NCBI GenBank assembly: GCA_937873305.1
Contig: CALMOM010000057.1
Span: forward strand, 21,086-53,953
Direction: 5' to 3'
From: an uncultured Terriglobus sp.
GTDB lineage: Bacteria; Acidobacteriota; Terriglobia; Terriglobales; Acidobacteriaceae
Length of the DNA: 32,868 nt
Part shown: piece after piece, positions 8,093 to 16,172 of the stretch
Layout: every line of letters starts with the position of its first letter
Numbering within the stretch: position 1 is the stretch's first letter
Program-made: the position numbers and the translations under genes
Notes under the pieces: generated by a model
The model's input: only the letters and a program-made list of their open reading frames with translations
Database searches by the model: none
What the model was told of the DNA's origin: nothing

Positions 8093-10471
8093 ATGCCGGT
8101 CACGTGGATCACCAAGAACGATTCGGACCTGATCCGCGCACGCGCTACCGTGGGCGATGCGAGCATTACCGTTTGCACCGACGGTACGGCGCTGTTCGAC
8201 GGTGGTGCCATGTTTGGCGTGGTGCCCAAGGCGCTCTGGTCGAAGAGGATGCAGGCGGACGGCCAGAATCGCGTCGCCATTGGGCTCAACTGCGTCCTGG
8301 TGCGCATCGGCGGCAAGACGGTGCTGATCGAAACCGGCTTTGGCAACAAGCTCGCGCCCAAGCTCAAGACGATAATGGGCACGCAGCAGCGCCTGCCCGC
8401 GTCACTGGTAACCGCTGGTATCGCGCCGGAGCAGGTGGACATCGTGATCAACACGCACCTGCACTGGGACCACTGCGGCTGGAATACAGTCCTGGCTGCC
8501 GATGGCGCTGCGCAGCCTTACTTTCCAAACGCGCAGTACATCGCACACCGTGGCGAAGTCGAGCATGGACGCCTGCAGCTGGAGCGCGACCGCGTCAGCT
8601 ACGTTCCGGCCAACTACGAGCCATTGATCGCAAGCGGCCAAATGCGGTTGATCGACGGCATGGAAGCGGAAATTTGCCCGGGGGTACGGGTGGAGTGCTT
8701 TCCTGGCCACACCGCACATCTGCTGACGGTGCATATCGAGCGCGGTGGCGAGCATGCCTGCTTTGTCAGCGACCTGCTGCCCACCACGGCGCACCTGCCA
8801 CTGGGCTGGGTCATGGCGTTTGACCTGGATCCGCTGCGCGTGATTGCCGAGCGCAAGCGACTGTACGCACGTGCCGTGACCGAGGGATGGCTCGTGCTGC
8901 TTCCGCACGACCATCGCACTCCTGTAACGACACTGCGCATGGATGAGAACGGTGTTGTGGTGTCTCAGGACAGCTGGGTTTGCGCCGATGAAGTGGCTGT
9001 GATGACGTTTGCCATAGAACCAGACCTGCTGACACCGTCCCTGCCGGTGCACGGCAATGCGGCAGCCCAGCGCAGGAGCGAACTGCTGCGGGAACTCCAG
9101 CTGCTGGACGAAGCGCCTGACGCTGAGATGGACGACCTGGTGACGCTTGCCACCATCATTTGCGGCAAACCCATGGGCGCGATTACGCTGCTGGACGACG
9201 TCACGATGTTGACACGTGCACGTGTGGGTGTGAGCGGCTGTACCACGGTGCCCGTGGAAGACAGCATGTGCCAGTTCACCATTCAGGGTACCGGCTTGAT
9301 GGTGGTAGAGGACCTGCAAAACCAGGCAGACATGCGTCACGCAAGGATCTGGCTGGACGCAGGCATCCGGTTTTATGCGGGCATGCCGCTGGTCAGCGAG
9401 GGCGGCACCGCCTTTGGCGCGCTATGCGTCATGGATTCACAGCCGTCCACGCTCACGGCGGAGCAGCAGACAGTCATGGCCATGCTTGGCCGCCAGGTGA
9501 GCCGCCTGCTGCAGACCCGCAACCACGCTCTCGCCATGGAACGCATGGCAAAAGAACGCGACCGGGAAAAGAAAATGATCGACCTGATTCTCGATCACGT
9601 GCCGGTCAGTATCTATCTCAAGGACCGTGGCGGACATCTGCGTTTTTACAATCAGGCCCTCGCCGACCGCTTTGGCATTGACCGCACCGCCTGGATTGGC
9701 AAAACCAACTACGACCTGTGGCCCACGGAGTTGGCTGACGAACTCAAGGTGAAAGAGGACCTTGTGTTCGAGACCGGCAAGGCCAATATCAGCATGGCCT
9801 CGGTGCCTGAGCCGGATGGCAGAACCAGCCACTTTCAGACACATGAAACACGCTGCATCAGCGTGGATGGCCAACCGATGCTGGCAGGCAGTGCCATCGA
9901 CCTAACGGAGCAGATGCGGCATGAACATGAACTCCGTCTGATTCGCGACGAACTGCAGGACGCCAACGAAAAGCTGAGTTCCCTGGCGCTGACCGATGCA
10001 CTCACCGGTCTCTGGAACCGGCGTGCCTTCGATGCACGGCTTGAGACAGACTTGATGGCTTCCTACCGGAACAAGCGCCCCCTGTCACTTTTGCTGCTGG
10101 ATGTCGATCACTTCAAGAGCATCAACGACCGCTTTGGCCACCCGTATGGCGACACCGTGCTGCGCGAGTTGGCCACGATCCTGAACAACTGCAAGCGTGT
10201 GGAGGATGTTGCCGCGCGCTTTGGCGGCGAGGAGTTCGCCATCCTGCTACCGGACACTGGAATTTCCGCCGCGCGAAATCTGGCGGAACGCATTCTGCAG
10301 GCAGTGCGGACTTATGCTTGGGACAGGGCACCCGTCGCCGTGAGTATCGGCATGGCCATGTGCAGGCCAAACTGCGTGTCCGACACGCTCATCGACGAGG
10401 CCGATAGCGCGCTGTACTGCGCAAAGCGCGGTGGCCGTGACTGCGTGGTGCTCTACTCCGATCCGGCGTAG
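8093..10471 (+). CDS. MBL-fold hydrolase fused to GAF-PAS-GGDEF (diguanylate cyclase)
   Basis: One uninterrupted 792-residue chain. Residues 1-290 form a metallo-beta-lactamase-fold hydrolase with all metal ligands: HLHWDH at 122-127, H206 (PGHT), D227 (VSDLL) and H272 (LPHDH). Residues about 322-480 are a GAF domain ([16 protein letters not shown]), about 505-620 a PAS domain ([11 protein letters not shown] to GSAIDLTEQ), and about 640-790 a GGDEF domain with [35 protein letters not shown] at 711-715 and an intact RxxD inhibitory site at 702-705. The enzyme should therefore make cyclic di-GMP under product control. No transmembrane segment or signal peptide is seen, so it is probably cytosolic. 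The start could also be the GTG at 8036. The MBL part resembles lactonase/hydrolase relatives that normally stand alone. The substrate, and whether hydrolysis controls the cyclase, are unknown. Confidence 0.85.
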   Translation: MPVTWITKNDSDLIRARATVGDASITVCTDGTALFDGGAMFGVVPKALWSKRMQADGQNRVAIGLNCVLVRIGGKTVLIETGFGNKLAPKLKTIMGTQQRLPASLVTAGIAPEQVDIVINTHLHWDHCGWNTVLAADGAAQPYFPNAQYIAHRGEVEHGRLQLERDRVSYVPANYEPLIASGQMRLIDGMEAEICPGVRVECFPGHTAHLLTVHIERGGEHACFVSDLLPTTAHLPLGWVMAFDLDPLRVIAERKRLYARAVTEGWLVLLPHDHRTPVTTLRMDENGVVVSQDSWVCADEVAVMTFAIEPDLLTPSLPVHGNAAAQRRSELLRELQLLDEAPDAEMDDLVTLATIICGKPMGAITLLDDVTMLTRARVGVSGCTTVPVEDSMCQFTIQGTGLMVVEDLQNQADMRHARIWLDAGIRFYAGMPLVSEGGTAFGALCVMDSQPSTLTAEQQTVMAMLGRQVSRLLQTRNHALAMERMAKERDREKKMIDLILDHVPVSIYLKDRGGHLRFYNQALADRFGIDRTAWIGKTNYDLWPTELADELKVKEDLVFETGKANISMASVPEPDGRTSHFQTHETRCISVDGQPMLAGSAIDLTEQMRHEHELRLIRDELQDANEKLSSLALTDALTGLWNRRAFDARLETDLMASYRNKRPLSLLLLDVDHFKSINDRFGHPYGDTVLRELATILNNCKRVEDVAARFGGEEFAILLPDTGISAARNLAERILQAVRTYAWDRAPVAVSIGMAMCRPNCVSDTLIDEADSALYCAKRGGRDCVVLYSDPA

Positions 10472-11769
10472 GTCTCGATTGTTACCAGCTTTAACTTCTT
10501 ACCAAGTTTCACTTTGAGTGTGATCGGCAGATCAATAATCCACATGCGAGCGTCAAATCGCGTCTGCGGCTCCTCCGCAAGAGCAGCTTCTACTACCTTC
10601 ACAGCGCCTTCTCCACGTTTACGTCGTGCTTCAGCCATGCTGGCAACCAACCCAGCCTTGAGGAGAAGCTTGTCCAAGGAAAAAAGGTACTTTCCTCCCT
10701 CTGCGACATCTGCAGCAGCTACGGATTGAGAAGTCACATCCACATCAACTGCTGGAACCGTCACGTGTTCCGTGTCTTCGCTGATGCCACCCTGCTGAAA
10801 CTGCGTGGACCAGTTTTCTTCAGCGCGCTGCGCCGCCTCCTCAGAAGAAAAGCCAGCCGTAATGGTGCGTGCCATGTCCTTTTTGGCCTGCATGGGGTGC
10901 AGCGTGCCCGCGTCTACGGCGGCGCGCATGGCGGCGATGTCCGCTTGCGTGCGGTCGGTCAACAGTGTCCAATAGCGCCACATCAGCTCGTCGCTGACCT
11001 GCATCAGCTTGCCGAACATTTCGAATGGCGGCTCGTTGACGCCGATGGCATTGCCCAGCGACTTGGACATCTTCTGCACGCCATCGAGCCCCTCAATGAT
11101 GGGCATCATCAGCACGATCTGCTGCGGTTGGCCATTCTTTCGCTGCAACTCGCGACCCATTAGCAGGTTAAAGAGCTGGTCTGTGCCACCCAGTTCCACA
11201 TCGCTCTCCAGCATGACTGAGTCGTAGCCCTGCGCCAGCGGGTACATCAACTCATGCAGTGAGATGTCCTCCTCTGCCGTAAAGCGGTTCTTAAACTCCT
11301 TGCGGTCCAGCATCTGTGACAGCGTTACCTTTGCTGCAAGTCCGATCATGCCCGCATAGCCCAACTGATCCAGCCACTCGGAGTTGTAGCGGACTTCTGT
11401 CTTGTCGCGGTCGAGAATGCGGAAGACCTGCTCCTGGTACGTCTGCGCATTCTCCATGATCTGCTCGCGCGTGAGCGGTTTGCGCGTCTGATTCTTGCCG
11501 GTCGGGTCGCCTATGAGTGCGGTGCTGTCGCCAATCAGAAAGATGACCGTGTGGCCCAACTGCTGGAAATGGCGCAGCTTGCGCATCAGCACGGTGTGGC
11601 CCAGGTGCAGGTCTGGCGCGGTGGGATCGAAACCTGCCTTGATGCGCATGGGTTTGCCGCTGGCAATGCTTTGCTCGATGCGTTTCGAAAGGTCGTCCAG
11701 CGGAATGATTTCAGCCGCGCCTTTGGTGATGAGATCGAGTTGTTCGGCGAGCGGCGGAAAGGTCGGCAT
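10453..11769 (-). CDS. tyrS: Tyrosyl-tRNA synthetase
   Basis: Class I aminoacyl-tRNA synthetase that charges tRNA-Tyr in the cytoplasm. The 438-residue product has HLGH (55-58), the [17 protein letters not shown] segment and KMSKS (233-237), and ends in an S4-like RNA-binding domain ([20 protein letters not shown] onwards). The length and HLGH motif match the TyrZ-like bacterial subgroup. The start at 11769 is set by the family N-terminus ([11 protein letters not shown]) and an AGGA before it; a longer upstream open frame is antisense to the next gene. Its 3' end overlaps the convergent fusion gene by 19 bp. It diverges from the DUF2256 gene with only 23 bp between start codons. Confidence 0.95.
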   Translation of the reverse strand: MPTFPPLAEQLDLITKGAAEIIPLDDLSKRIEQSIASGKPMRIKAGFDPTAPDLHLGHTVLMRKLRHFQQLGHTVIFLIGDSTALIGDPTGKNQTRKPLTREQIMENAQTYQEQVFRILDRDKTEVRYNSEWLDQLGYAGMIGLAAKVTLSQMLDRKEFKNRFTAEEDISLHELMYPLAQGYDSVMLESDVELGGTDQLFNLLMGRELQRKNGQPQQIVLMMPIIEGLDGVQKMSKSLGNAIGVNEPPFEMFGKLMQVSDELMWRYWTLLTDRTQADIAAMRAAVDAGTLHPMQAKKDMARTITAGFSSEEAAQRAEENWSTQFQQGGISEDTEHVTVPAVDVDVTSQSVAAADVAEGGKYLFSLDKLLLKAGLVASMAEARRKRGEGAVKVVEAALAEEPQTRFDARMWIIDLPITLKVKLGKKLKLVTIETYAGSE

Positions 11770-11779
11770 GGTTATCCTG

Positions 11780-11785
11780 AGTATA
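11780..11785 (-). promoter_or_regulatory. Candidate -10 box (TATACT) of tyrS
   Basis: Read on the minus strand, TATACT lies 10 nt before the tyrS ATG at 11769. It overlaps the TATAGA hexamer of the divergent gene, so polymerases for the two genes could hardly bind at once. Confidence 0.45.
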
Positions 11786-11787
11786 GA
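11782..11787 (+). promoter_or_regulatory. Candidate -10 box (TATAGA) of the DUF2256-DUF3253 gene
   Basis: TATAGA ends 5 nt before the ATG at 11793. The last base departs from the TATAAT consensus, and the site overlaps the tyrS -10 candidate on the other strand. There is no room for a ribosome-binding site. Confidence 0.3.
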
Positions 11788-11792
11788 AGTCC

Positions 11793-12218
11793 ATGCCCGA
11801 CCGCAAGCACAAGCCGCAGCAACCCGCAGGCGATCACGCGCCCAAAACGTGTGCCACCTGCGGGCGCACCATCGAGTGGCGCAAGAAGTGGGAGCGCGAC
11901 TGGGACAACGTGAAGTTCTGCAGCGACGCCTGCCGGACACACAAGCCGGGCGCGCGCGACAAGGCGCTGGAAGACACCATCCTGCAGTTGCTGCAGACAC
12001 GCGGCGCAGGCAAAACCATCTGCCCCAGCGAGGCAGCGCGCGCAGTTGCAGGCGGCGGCACGCTCTCTGACGACCGTTCCGCATGGGAGCCGTTGATGGA
12101 GCCCGCGCGTGCCGCTGCGCGCAGGCTGGTGGCAGCGGGCAGCATTGTTATTACGCAGGGCAGCCACATCGTGGAACCATCCACTGCAAAAGGCGCGATC
12201 CGTTTGCGGCTGCGCTGA
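11793..12218 (+). CDS. DUF2256-DUF3253 fusion protein
   Basis: A 141-residue protein joining two small conserved domains. Residues about 18-50 match DUF2256: [14 protein letters not shown] with paired cysteines at 20/23 and 43/47 (CSDAC), which look like a zinc-binding site. Residues about 55-140 match DUF3253, a helical winged-helix-like domain ([20 protein letters not shown], then [18 protein letters not shown]). This combination is known in proteobacteria and acidobacteria; no function is established. The fold suggests nucleic-acid binding, which is inference. It diverges from tyrS across 23 bp and is followed by a histone H1-like gene 73 bp downstream. Confidence 0.8.
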   Translation: MPDRKHKPQQPAGDHAPKTCATCGRTIEWRKKWERDWDNVKFCSDACRTHKPGARDKALEDTILQLLQTRGAGKTICPSEAARAVAGGGTLSDDRSAWEPLMEPARAAARRLVAAGSIVITQGSHIVEPSTAKGAIRLRLR

Positions 12219-12291
12219 AACGGCGCACCCCGTGTCACATTTCTTTGGTGGGTAGCGAACGCGACTGCGCGCTTCTGCCTCTTAGGTAAGC

Positions 12292-12723
12292 ATGGCCACC
12301 GCAAAGAAGTCCGCAACCAAGACAGCAGCCGCAAAAAAGACGGCGGCGAAGAAAACGCCCGCAAAGAAGAGCACGAGCAGCTCCAGCACAACCAAGAAGT
12401 CGCCCGCTGCGAAGAAGTCGACTGCGACCAAGAAGACGCCGGCAAAGGGTGCGACCAAGTCCGCGAACACCAAGACCGCGGCTAGTCGTAATCACATCAC
12501 CGGTGCGGACACCAAGAAAACGCCCGGCAAAAAGTCCGCGGCAAAGAAGGGCGCGAAGAAGGACAGTTCCGCCAATGCCTGCTGGCCCGGCTTTGAGCCC
12601 ACGCCCGGCAAAAAGCAGGGTGAAAAGGGTAGCTGCAAGCCCGCGGCGAACAAGTCCGCTGCGCAGAAAAAAGGCGCTCAGAAAGCAGCCGCCGCCTCCA
12701 AGCTGAGCGGCCAGCGCAAGTAA
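12292..12723 (+). CDS. Histone H1-like lysine/alanine-rich protein
   Basis: A 143-residue, strongly basic, low-complexity protein made of AAKK, TPAKK and KKTAAKK repeats, like the C-terminal domain of eukaryotic histone H1 and bacterial H1-like proteins (Hc1/AlgP type). It probably binds DNA or RNA without specific contacts and would be disordered alone. Unusually, it has a non-repetitive segment near residues 94-118 (ACWPGFEPTPGKKQGEKGSC) with two cysteines. The start follows TAGGTAAG, a poor ribosome-binding site. Both strands of such DNA give open frames, but the plus-strand frame has sensible K/A/T/S composition, whereas the antisense reads as spurious hydrophobic sequence. Confidence 0.75.
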   Translation: MATAKKSATKTAAAKKTAAKKTPAKKSTSSSSTTKKSPAAKKSTATKKTPAKGATKSANTKTAASRNHITGADTKKTPGKKSAAKKGAKKDSSANACWPGFEPTPGKKQGEKGSCKPAANKSAAQKKGAQKAAAASKLSGQRK

Positions 12724-12755
12724 GGTAACGTGTCCGACAGGCCGACGCGCGCAAC

Positions 12756-13157
12756 CTAAAGCCTGGGGCTGCCTGTCACCCGTGGCCTCGGGCTAAAGAT
12801 GCCTGCGAAAGACGCCCGATAGGCGAAGATGAGGAACGCCTCAAGCGCAACCAGCACAAGAGACAATACCGGATTGCCGCCCTGGATCATGACGGTGAAC
12901 AGAAGAATGTTCACAATGACCGGTCCCAGCAGCAAGAGGCCGAGCGGAACAAATCGCCCAACCAGCAGCAAAATGGCTCCGATCACGTCCACAAGGCCGA
13001 CCACCCGGAAAAAGCCATGCGTGAACAGGATGGTACCGAAGGTGCCTGCATCACCGGTCATGGCCTGCATGGGCAGGAACGGCACAATGTGATTGGCGCC
13101 GGTCACGAGGAAGATGAGTCCCAACAGGATGCGTGCGGCAAGGATGGCGTATCGCAT
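12756..13157 (-). CDS. DoxX-family membrane protein
   Basis: A 133-residue inner-membrane protein with four predicted transmembrane helices. The N-terminal segment (ARILLGLIFLVTGANHIVPF) is typical of the DoxX/DoxD-like family, followed by GLVDVIGAILLLVGRFVPLG. The start at 13157 is chosen because GAGGT lies 4 nt upstream and the product then begins at the first helix; a longer frame adds an unlikely 26-residue leader. Family members have been tied to redox and thiol homeostasis, but a specific role cannot be assigned. It diverges from the YjbR-type gene across 91 bp. Confidence 0.8.
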   Translation of the reverse strand: MRYAILAARILLGLIFLVTGANHIVPFLPMQAMTGDAGTFGTILFTHGFFRVVGLVDVIGAILLLVGRFVPLGLLLLGPVIVNILLFTVMIQGGNPVLSLVLVALEAFLIFAYRASFAGIFSPRPRVTGSPRL

Positions 13158-13232
13158 GGCTACCTCATGTTCGGCAAAAGTGCTTCTGATCCGCGAGTAT
13201 GACACATTGCTCGCGCCCAGCAACCCGCAAAA

Positions 13233-13247
13233 CACCTACAGTAGGTG
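13233..13247. promoter_or_regulatory. Perfect 15-bp palindrome over -10 and start (operator candidate)
   Basis: CACCTAC-A-GTAGGTG is a perfect 7-bp inverted repeat around one central base. It covers the candidate -10 box TACAGT (13237-13242) and ends 1 nt before the ATG at 13249. A repressor bound here would block transcription initiation; a short RNA hairpin is the alternative. Confidence 0.45.
13237..13242 (+). promoter_or_regulatory. Candidate -10 box (TACAGT) for a leaderless transcript
   Basis: TACAGT ends 6 nt before the ATG at 13249, the spacing expected if transcription starts at the A of the start codon. It lies inside the palindrome at 13233-13247. Confidence 0.45.
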
Positions 13248-13248
13248 C

Positions 13249-13707
13249 ATGGGCCTGCAGCGCACCCGCGAGTATCTCCTGAGCCTGCCGCGCGTGGAAG
13301 AAACGCTGCAGTGGGACCTCTTCGTGTATTGGGTGGGAGACAAGGCCGTGGGTGGCAAGATGTTTGCCATGGTGGAACCCGAGCCCGGCGAGGCGCAGGT
13401 GGTGAGCTTTGCCGTGCCGTCCGAACGCTTCCACGAACTCTTGGAGACGGATGGCGTGCGACCCGCACCGTACCTGGCCCGCGCGCACTGGGTTGCGGTG
13501 GCAGACTGGCGGGTGTTCGCGGAGCGGGAGCTGCATCCGCACCTGCTGCAGGCGTACGAGCGTGTGGAGGCCAAGCTGCCGACGCGCACGCAGCGTATCA
13601 TGCTGCTGCCCGATCGTGAGTACCGGGCAGCGGTGCGCGAAGCACGTAGCGCAAACCGAGCGGTACCCGCGGCACCGAAAACGAAACGAACCACTCCAGC
13701 TACGTAG
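13249..13707 (+). CDS. MmcQ/YjbR-family protein
   Basis: A 152-residue cytosolic protein with the MmcQ/YjbR (CyaY-like fold, DNA-binding-like) pattern: an N-terminal helix (REYLLSLPRVEET), then WVGDKAVGGKMFAMV, VVSFAVPSERFHELLE, the RPAPYLARAHWVAV motif and a C-terminal helix of the form LLQAYERVEAKLP. The C-terminal 25 residues are a basic Ala/Lys/Thr tail beyond the usual fold. The start at 13249 fits the family N-terminus; an upstream in-frame extension would run through the promoter palindrome. The biochemical role of the family is poorly known; regulation by the palindrome at its start is inferred. Confidence 0.8.
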   Translation: MGLQRTREYLLSLPRVEETLQWDLFVYWVGDKAVGGKMFAMVEPEPGEAQVVSFAVPSERFHELLETDGVRPAPYLARAHWVAVADWRVFAERELHPHLLQAYERVEAKLPTRTQRIMLLPDREYRAAVREARSANRAVPAAPKTKRTTPAT

Positions 13708-13814
13708 CAGGCGGTTGCCACTGGCGGAGGTTTGTGCATCGCATGAGGCATGGAGTCAGCATCGCGGACGCTTGCGCGTCTGCCGTTTAGCCAGTCCGTG
13801 CACAGGGGCCAAGG

Positions 13815-14612
13815 TTGAGCAGTTCAGGCGTGGCACTCTCACTCGAGGGCAAAGTGGCACTGATTACGGGCGGTTCGCGCGGCATCGGTGCCGCAACCGT
13901 GCGCCTGTTTCGGAAAGCCGGCGCGCGCGTGGCCTTCAGCTACCGCAATGCACAAACTCCGGCAATGGCGCTGCAGGAGTCGTGCGGCGGCCCGGAATAC
14001 TGCCTGGCGATTCAGCAAGAGCTCTCCACTCCGCTTGACGGACGCACGCTGGTGGCGGAAGCGGTGCGCGCCTTTGGCCGCTTGGACTGCCTGATTGTGA
14101 ACCATGGCGTGTGGCCCGCGCACGATCAATCCATCCGCAACATGACGGACGAACAGTGGAACAGCACCATGGGCACCAACCTGAACAGCGTGTTTGGCCT
14201 GGTACGCGCGGGTGTACACCGTATGCAGCACCAGGTGCCGCTGCCGGGCGGTGCCCGCTCTCACATCGTGCTGGTCAGTTCCACAGCCGGGCAGCGCGGC
14301 GAGGCGTTCCACGCGGACTACGCCGCCAGCAAAGGCGCGCTCATCAGCATGACCAAGGGGCTGTCCACGGAGCTTGCGGGTGAAGGCATCCTGGTGAACT
14401 GTGTGGCCCCAGGCTGGGTGCGAACGGAGATGTCGGCGGGTGCTCTTGACGGCCCAGACGCGTCCAACAGGGTGTTCCGCTCCATTCCGCTGGGCCGCGC
14501 GGCCACGCCGGATGAGATTGCAGGTCCCATCCTGTTTCTGTGCACGCCATGGGCGGGCTTCGTCACGGGCGAGGTCTTCAACGTGAATGGCGGCGCGGTA
14601 CTGGTTGGCTGA
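13815..14612 (+). CDS. Short-chain dehydrogenase/reductase (FabG-like)
   Basis: NAD(P)-dependent oxidoreductase with a Rossmann fold, 265 residues. It has the cofactor motif TGGSRGIG (18-25), NHG after strand 4, a catalytic serine in VLVSSTAG, and YAASK (Y169, K173), followed by VNCVAPGWVRTEM and a C-terminal FNVNGGAVL, all typical of 3-oxoacyl-ACP reductase-like SDRs. A TTG at 13815 is preferred because AGGGG lies 6 nt upstream; a GTG at 13830 is the alternative. It starts a same-strand run with the secreted protein, fabZ and lpxA. A role in fatty-acid or lipid A precursor synthesis is possible from context, but SDR substrates cannot be read from motifs alone. Confidence 0.85.
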   Translation: MSSSGVALSLEGKVALITGGSRGIGAATVRLFRKAGARVAFSYRNAQTPAMALQESCGGPEYCLAIQQELSTPLDGRTLVAEAVRAFGRLDCLIVNHGVWPAHDQSIRNMTDEQWNSTMGTNLNSVFGLVRAGVHRMQHQVPLPGGARSHIVLVSSTAGQRGEAFHADYAASKGALISMTKGLSTELAGEGILVNCVAPGWVRTEMSAGALDGPDASNRVFRSIPLGRAATPDEIAGPILFLCTPWAGFVTGEVFNVNGGAVLVG

Positions 14613-14631
14613 CACCGGATTCTGAGGGTCG

Positions 14632-15477
14632 ATGAAGAATTCACTTCACGCAATACTGCTGCCGCTGGCCGGTGGCCTGCTTGTCTCCACGGCGCACGCA
14701 CAAGCGACGCCCGCGGCGCCGAAGCACGAAGAAACTATCGTGGTGACGCAGCCCGCTCCGGGTGATGGCGTGGACGAGGCCAAGGCGCGCACCGCACTGA
14801 ACAGCATGTACACCGCCCTGGGTGGCGAGCGCTGGCTGCACCGTGGAGACTACATCCTGCATGGCCGCACGTCATCGTTTTACAAGAACGCACCCACCGG
14901 CGTCGGCGAGTATGTGCAGTATCATCATGTGCTGCCGAACGGCAGCTTTGAGGACCGGATCGAGCTCGGCAAGAAGCGCGACGTGGTGCAGGAGTGGACA
15001 ACGACCGAGGGCGTCGAGGTGACGTACAAGGGCCGCAAGCCGGTGCCAGCAAAAGATCAGGCAGACTACTTCCGCCGAGCGAAGTACTCGCTGGATGCGA
15101 TTGCGAACGTGTGGCTGAAGCAGCCGGATCTGCTGCTCATCTACGGCGGCACCGCCGTGGTGGCACGGCGCGAGGTAGAACGCGTCACGCTGATCGACAA
15201 GGACAATGACTCCGTCGAAGTCGACATGGAGCGCAGCACACACCTGCCGCTGCGCCGCATTTTCAAGTTTCGCAACGATACCTACAAGGACTTCGACGAA
15301 GACCTTGAGGAGTACAGCGACTTTCACGACATCGGTGGTATCCCGACGCCCTACGTGACCACGCGCTACTTCAACGGCGACATGGTGGCGCAACGGTTTG
15401 TGGAGTCACTCGAGTGGAGGCCGGTGGACCCGGCTCTATTTGACGCGGGCGCTCCGTTAGGCAAGCACAAGAACTGA
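14632..15477 (+). CDS. Exported protein of unknown function (LolA/outer-membrane lipoprotein-sorting-like)
   Basis: A 281-residue protein with a clear Sec signal (KNSLHAILLPLAGGLL, cleavage near AHAQA). The mature part is rich in beta strands and charged residues (GRTSSFYKN, EDRIELGKKRDVVQEW, THLPLRRIFKFRN, DFHDIGGIPTPYVTTRYFNG). This resembles periplasmic proteins with the LolA/LolB-like half-barrel that are frequent in acidobacteria, but I cannot confirm the family. GAGGG precedes the start. It lies 19 nt after the dehydrogenase and 29 nt before fabZ, so cotranscription with the lipid A genes is likely, which would fit a cell-envelope role. Confidence 0.65.
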   Translation: MKNSLHAILLPLAGGLLVSTAHAQATPAAPKHEETIVVTQPAPGDGVDEAKARTALNSMYTALGGERWLHRGDYILHGRTSSFYKNAPTGVGEYVQYHHVLPNGSFEDRIELGKKRDVVQEWTTTEGVEVTYKGRKPVPAKDQADYFRRAKYSLDAIANVWLKQPDLLLIYGGTAVVARREVERVTLIDKDNDSVEVDMERSTHLPLRRIFKFRNDTYKDFDEDLEEYSDFHDIGGIPTPYVTTRYFNGDMVAQRFVESLEWRPVDPALFDAGAPLGKHKN

Positions 15478-15491
15478 ACCTGCAGCACTCG

Positions 15492-15497
15492 TATACT
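15492..15497 (+). promoter_or_regulatory. Candidate -10 box (TATACT) upstream of fabZ
   Basis: TATACT ends 9 nt before the fabZ ATG at 15507. A GGAG at 15500-15503 also offers a weak ribosome-binding site, so this may be an internal promoter giving a very short leader. No -35 was identified. Confidence 0.4.
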
Positions 15498-15506
15498 GCG
15501 GAGAGC

Positions 15507-16169
15507 ATGAGTGACGAAGGCCAGCCAACCTCGCAGGTGATTGAGATTCAGGAGATTATGCAGCTCCTGCCGCACCGCTACCCCTTTCTACTGATTGATC
15601 GTGTTGTGGAGATGCAGCCGAAGCAGCGCATCGTCTGCCTGAAGAATGTAACGATCAACGAGCCGTTCTTCCAGGGCCACTTTCCCGGTTACCCATTGAT
15701 GCCGGGCGTACTGATGGTGGAGGCGATCGCCCAAGCGGGCGGGGCCCTGCTGCTGCGTGAGTTCCCCGACCGCGAGAGCAAGCTGATGGTGTTTACCGGC
15801 ATCGACCAAGCCAAGTTCCGTCGCCCGGTGACGCCGGGTGACCAGCTGCGCATCGAGGTTGAGGTGCTGCAGTGGCGGTCGCGTGCGGTCAAGATGAAGG
15901 GCGTTGCCACGGTGGACGGCAAGGTGGCCTGCGAGGCCACAGTCATGTGTCAGCTCGTGCCGCGCCCCGGTGCGACCACGCCAGCAGCGGTTCTGCCCGC
16001 AGAGACACTGCCGATCTCGCAGGAGGTCGCTGCAGCCTCGGCAGGCAGCGCATCTGCGCCCGCTCAGCATTCTGCCGCTTCGCCGATCGAGGCGAAGCCT
16101 GCAGTTGGTGCGGCCTGCCAGCCTAATCCGCTCACCGAGAGCAATGCCCTGCCAGAGGCCGCGGTTTAG
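15507..16169 (+). CDS. fabZ: 3-hydroxyacyl-ACP dehydratase FabZ with a long C-terminal tail
   Basis: Dehydrates 3-hydroxyacyl-ACP in type II fatty-acid synthesis. The hot-dog core (about 1-153) has LLPHRYPFLLIDRV, the catalytic His58 in GHFPGYPLMPG and Glu72 in MVEAIAQAGG. FabZ is normally about 145-160 residues; this protein has 220. Residues 154-220 form an Ala/Pro/Ser/Thr-rich tail with no recognisable domain and probably disordered. The reading frame is continuous and codon usage does not change abruptly. The stop is 3 nt before the lpxA start, the usual fabZ-lpxA arrangement, so translation is probably coupled. The tail could also be read as a spacer between the two ORFs that became coding. 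Confidence 0.93.
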   Translation: MSDEGQPTSQVIEIQEIMQLLPHRYPFLLIDRVVEMQPKQRIVCLKNVTINEPFFQGHFPGYPLMPGVLMVEAIAQAGGALLLREFPDRESKLMVFTGIDQAKFRRPVTPGDQLRIEVEVLQWRSRAVKMKGVATVDGKVACEATVMCQLVPRPGATTPAAVLPAETLPISQEVAAASAGSASAPAQHSAASPIEAKPAVGAACQPNPLTESNALPEAAV

Positions 16170-16172
16170 GCG

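Noticed and set aside
11495..12070. 191-codon plus-strand frame spanning tyrS and the DUF2256 gene
   Set aside because: Crosses the tyrS start and is in the wrong phase for the DUF2256 gene; lacks coherent sequence.
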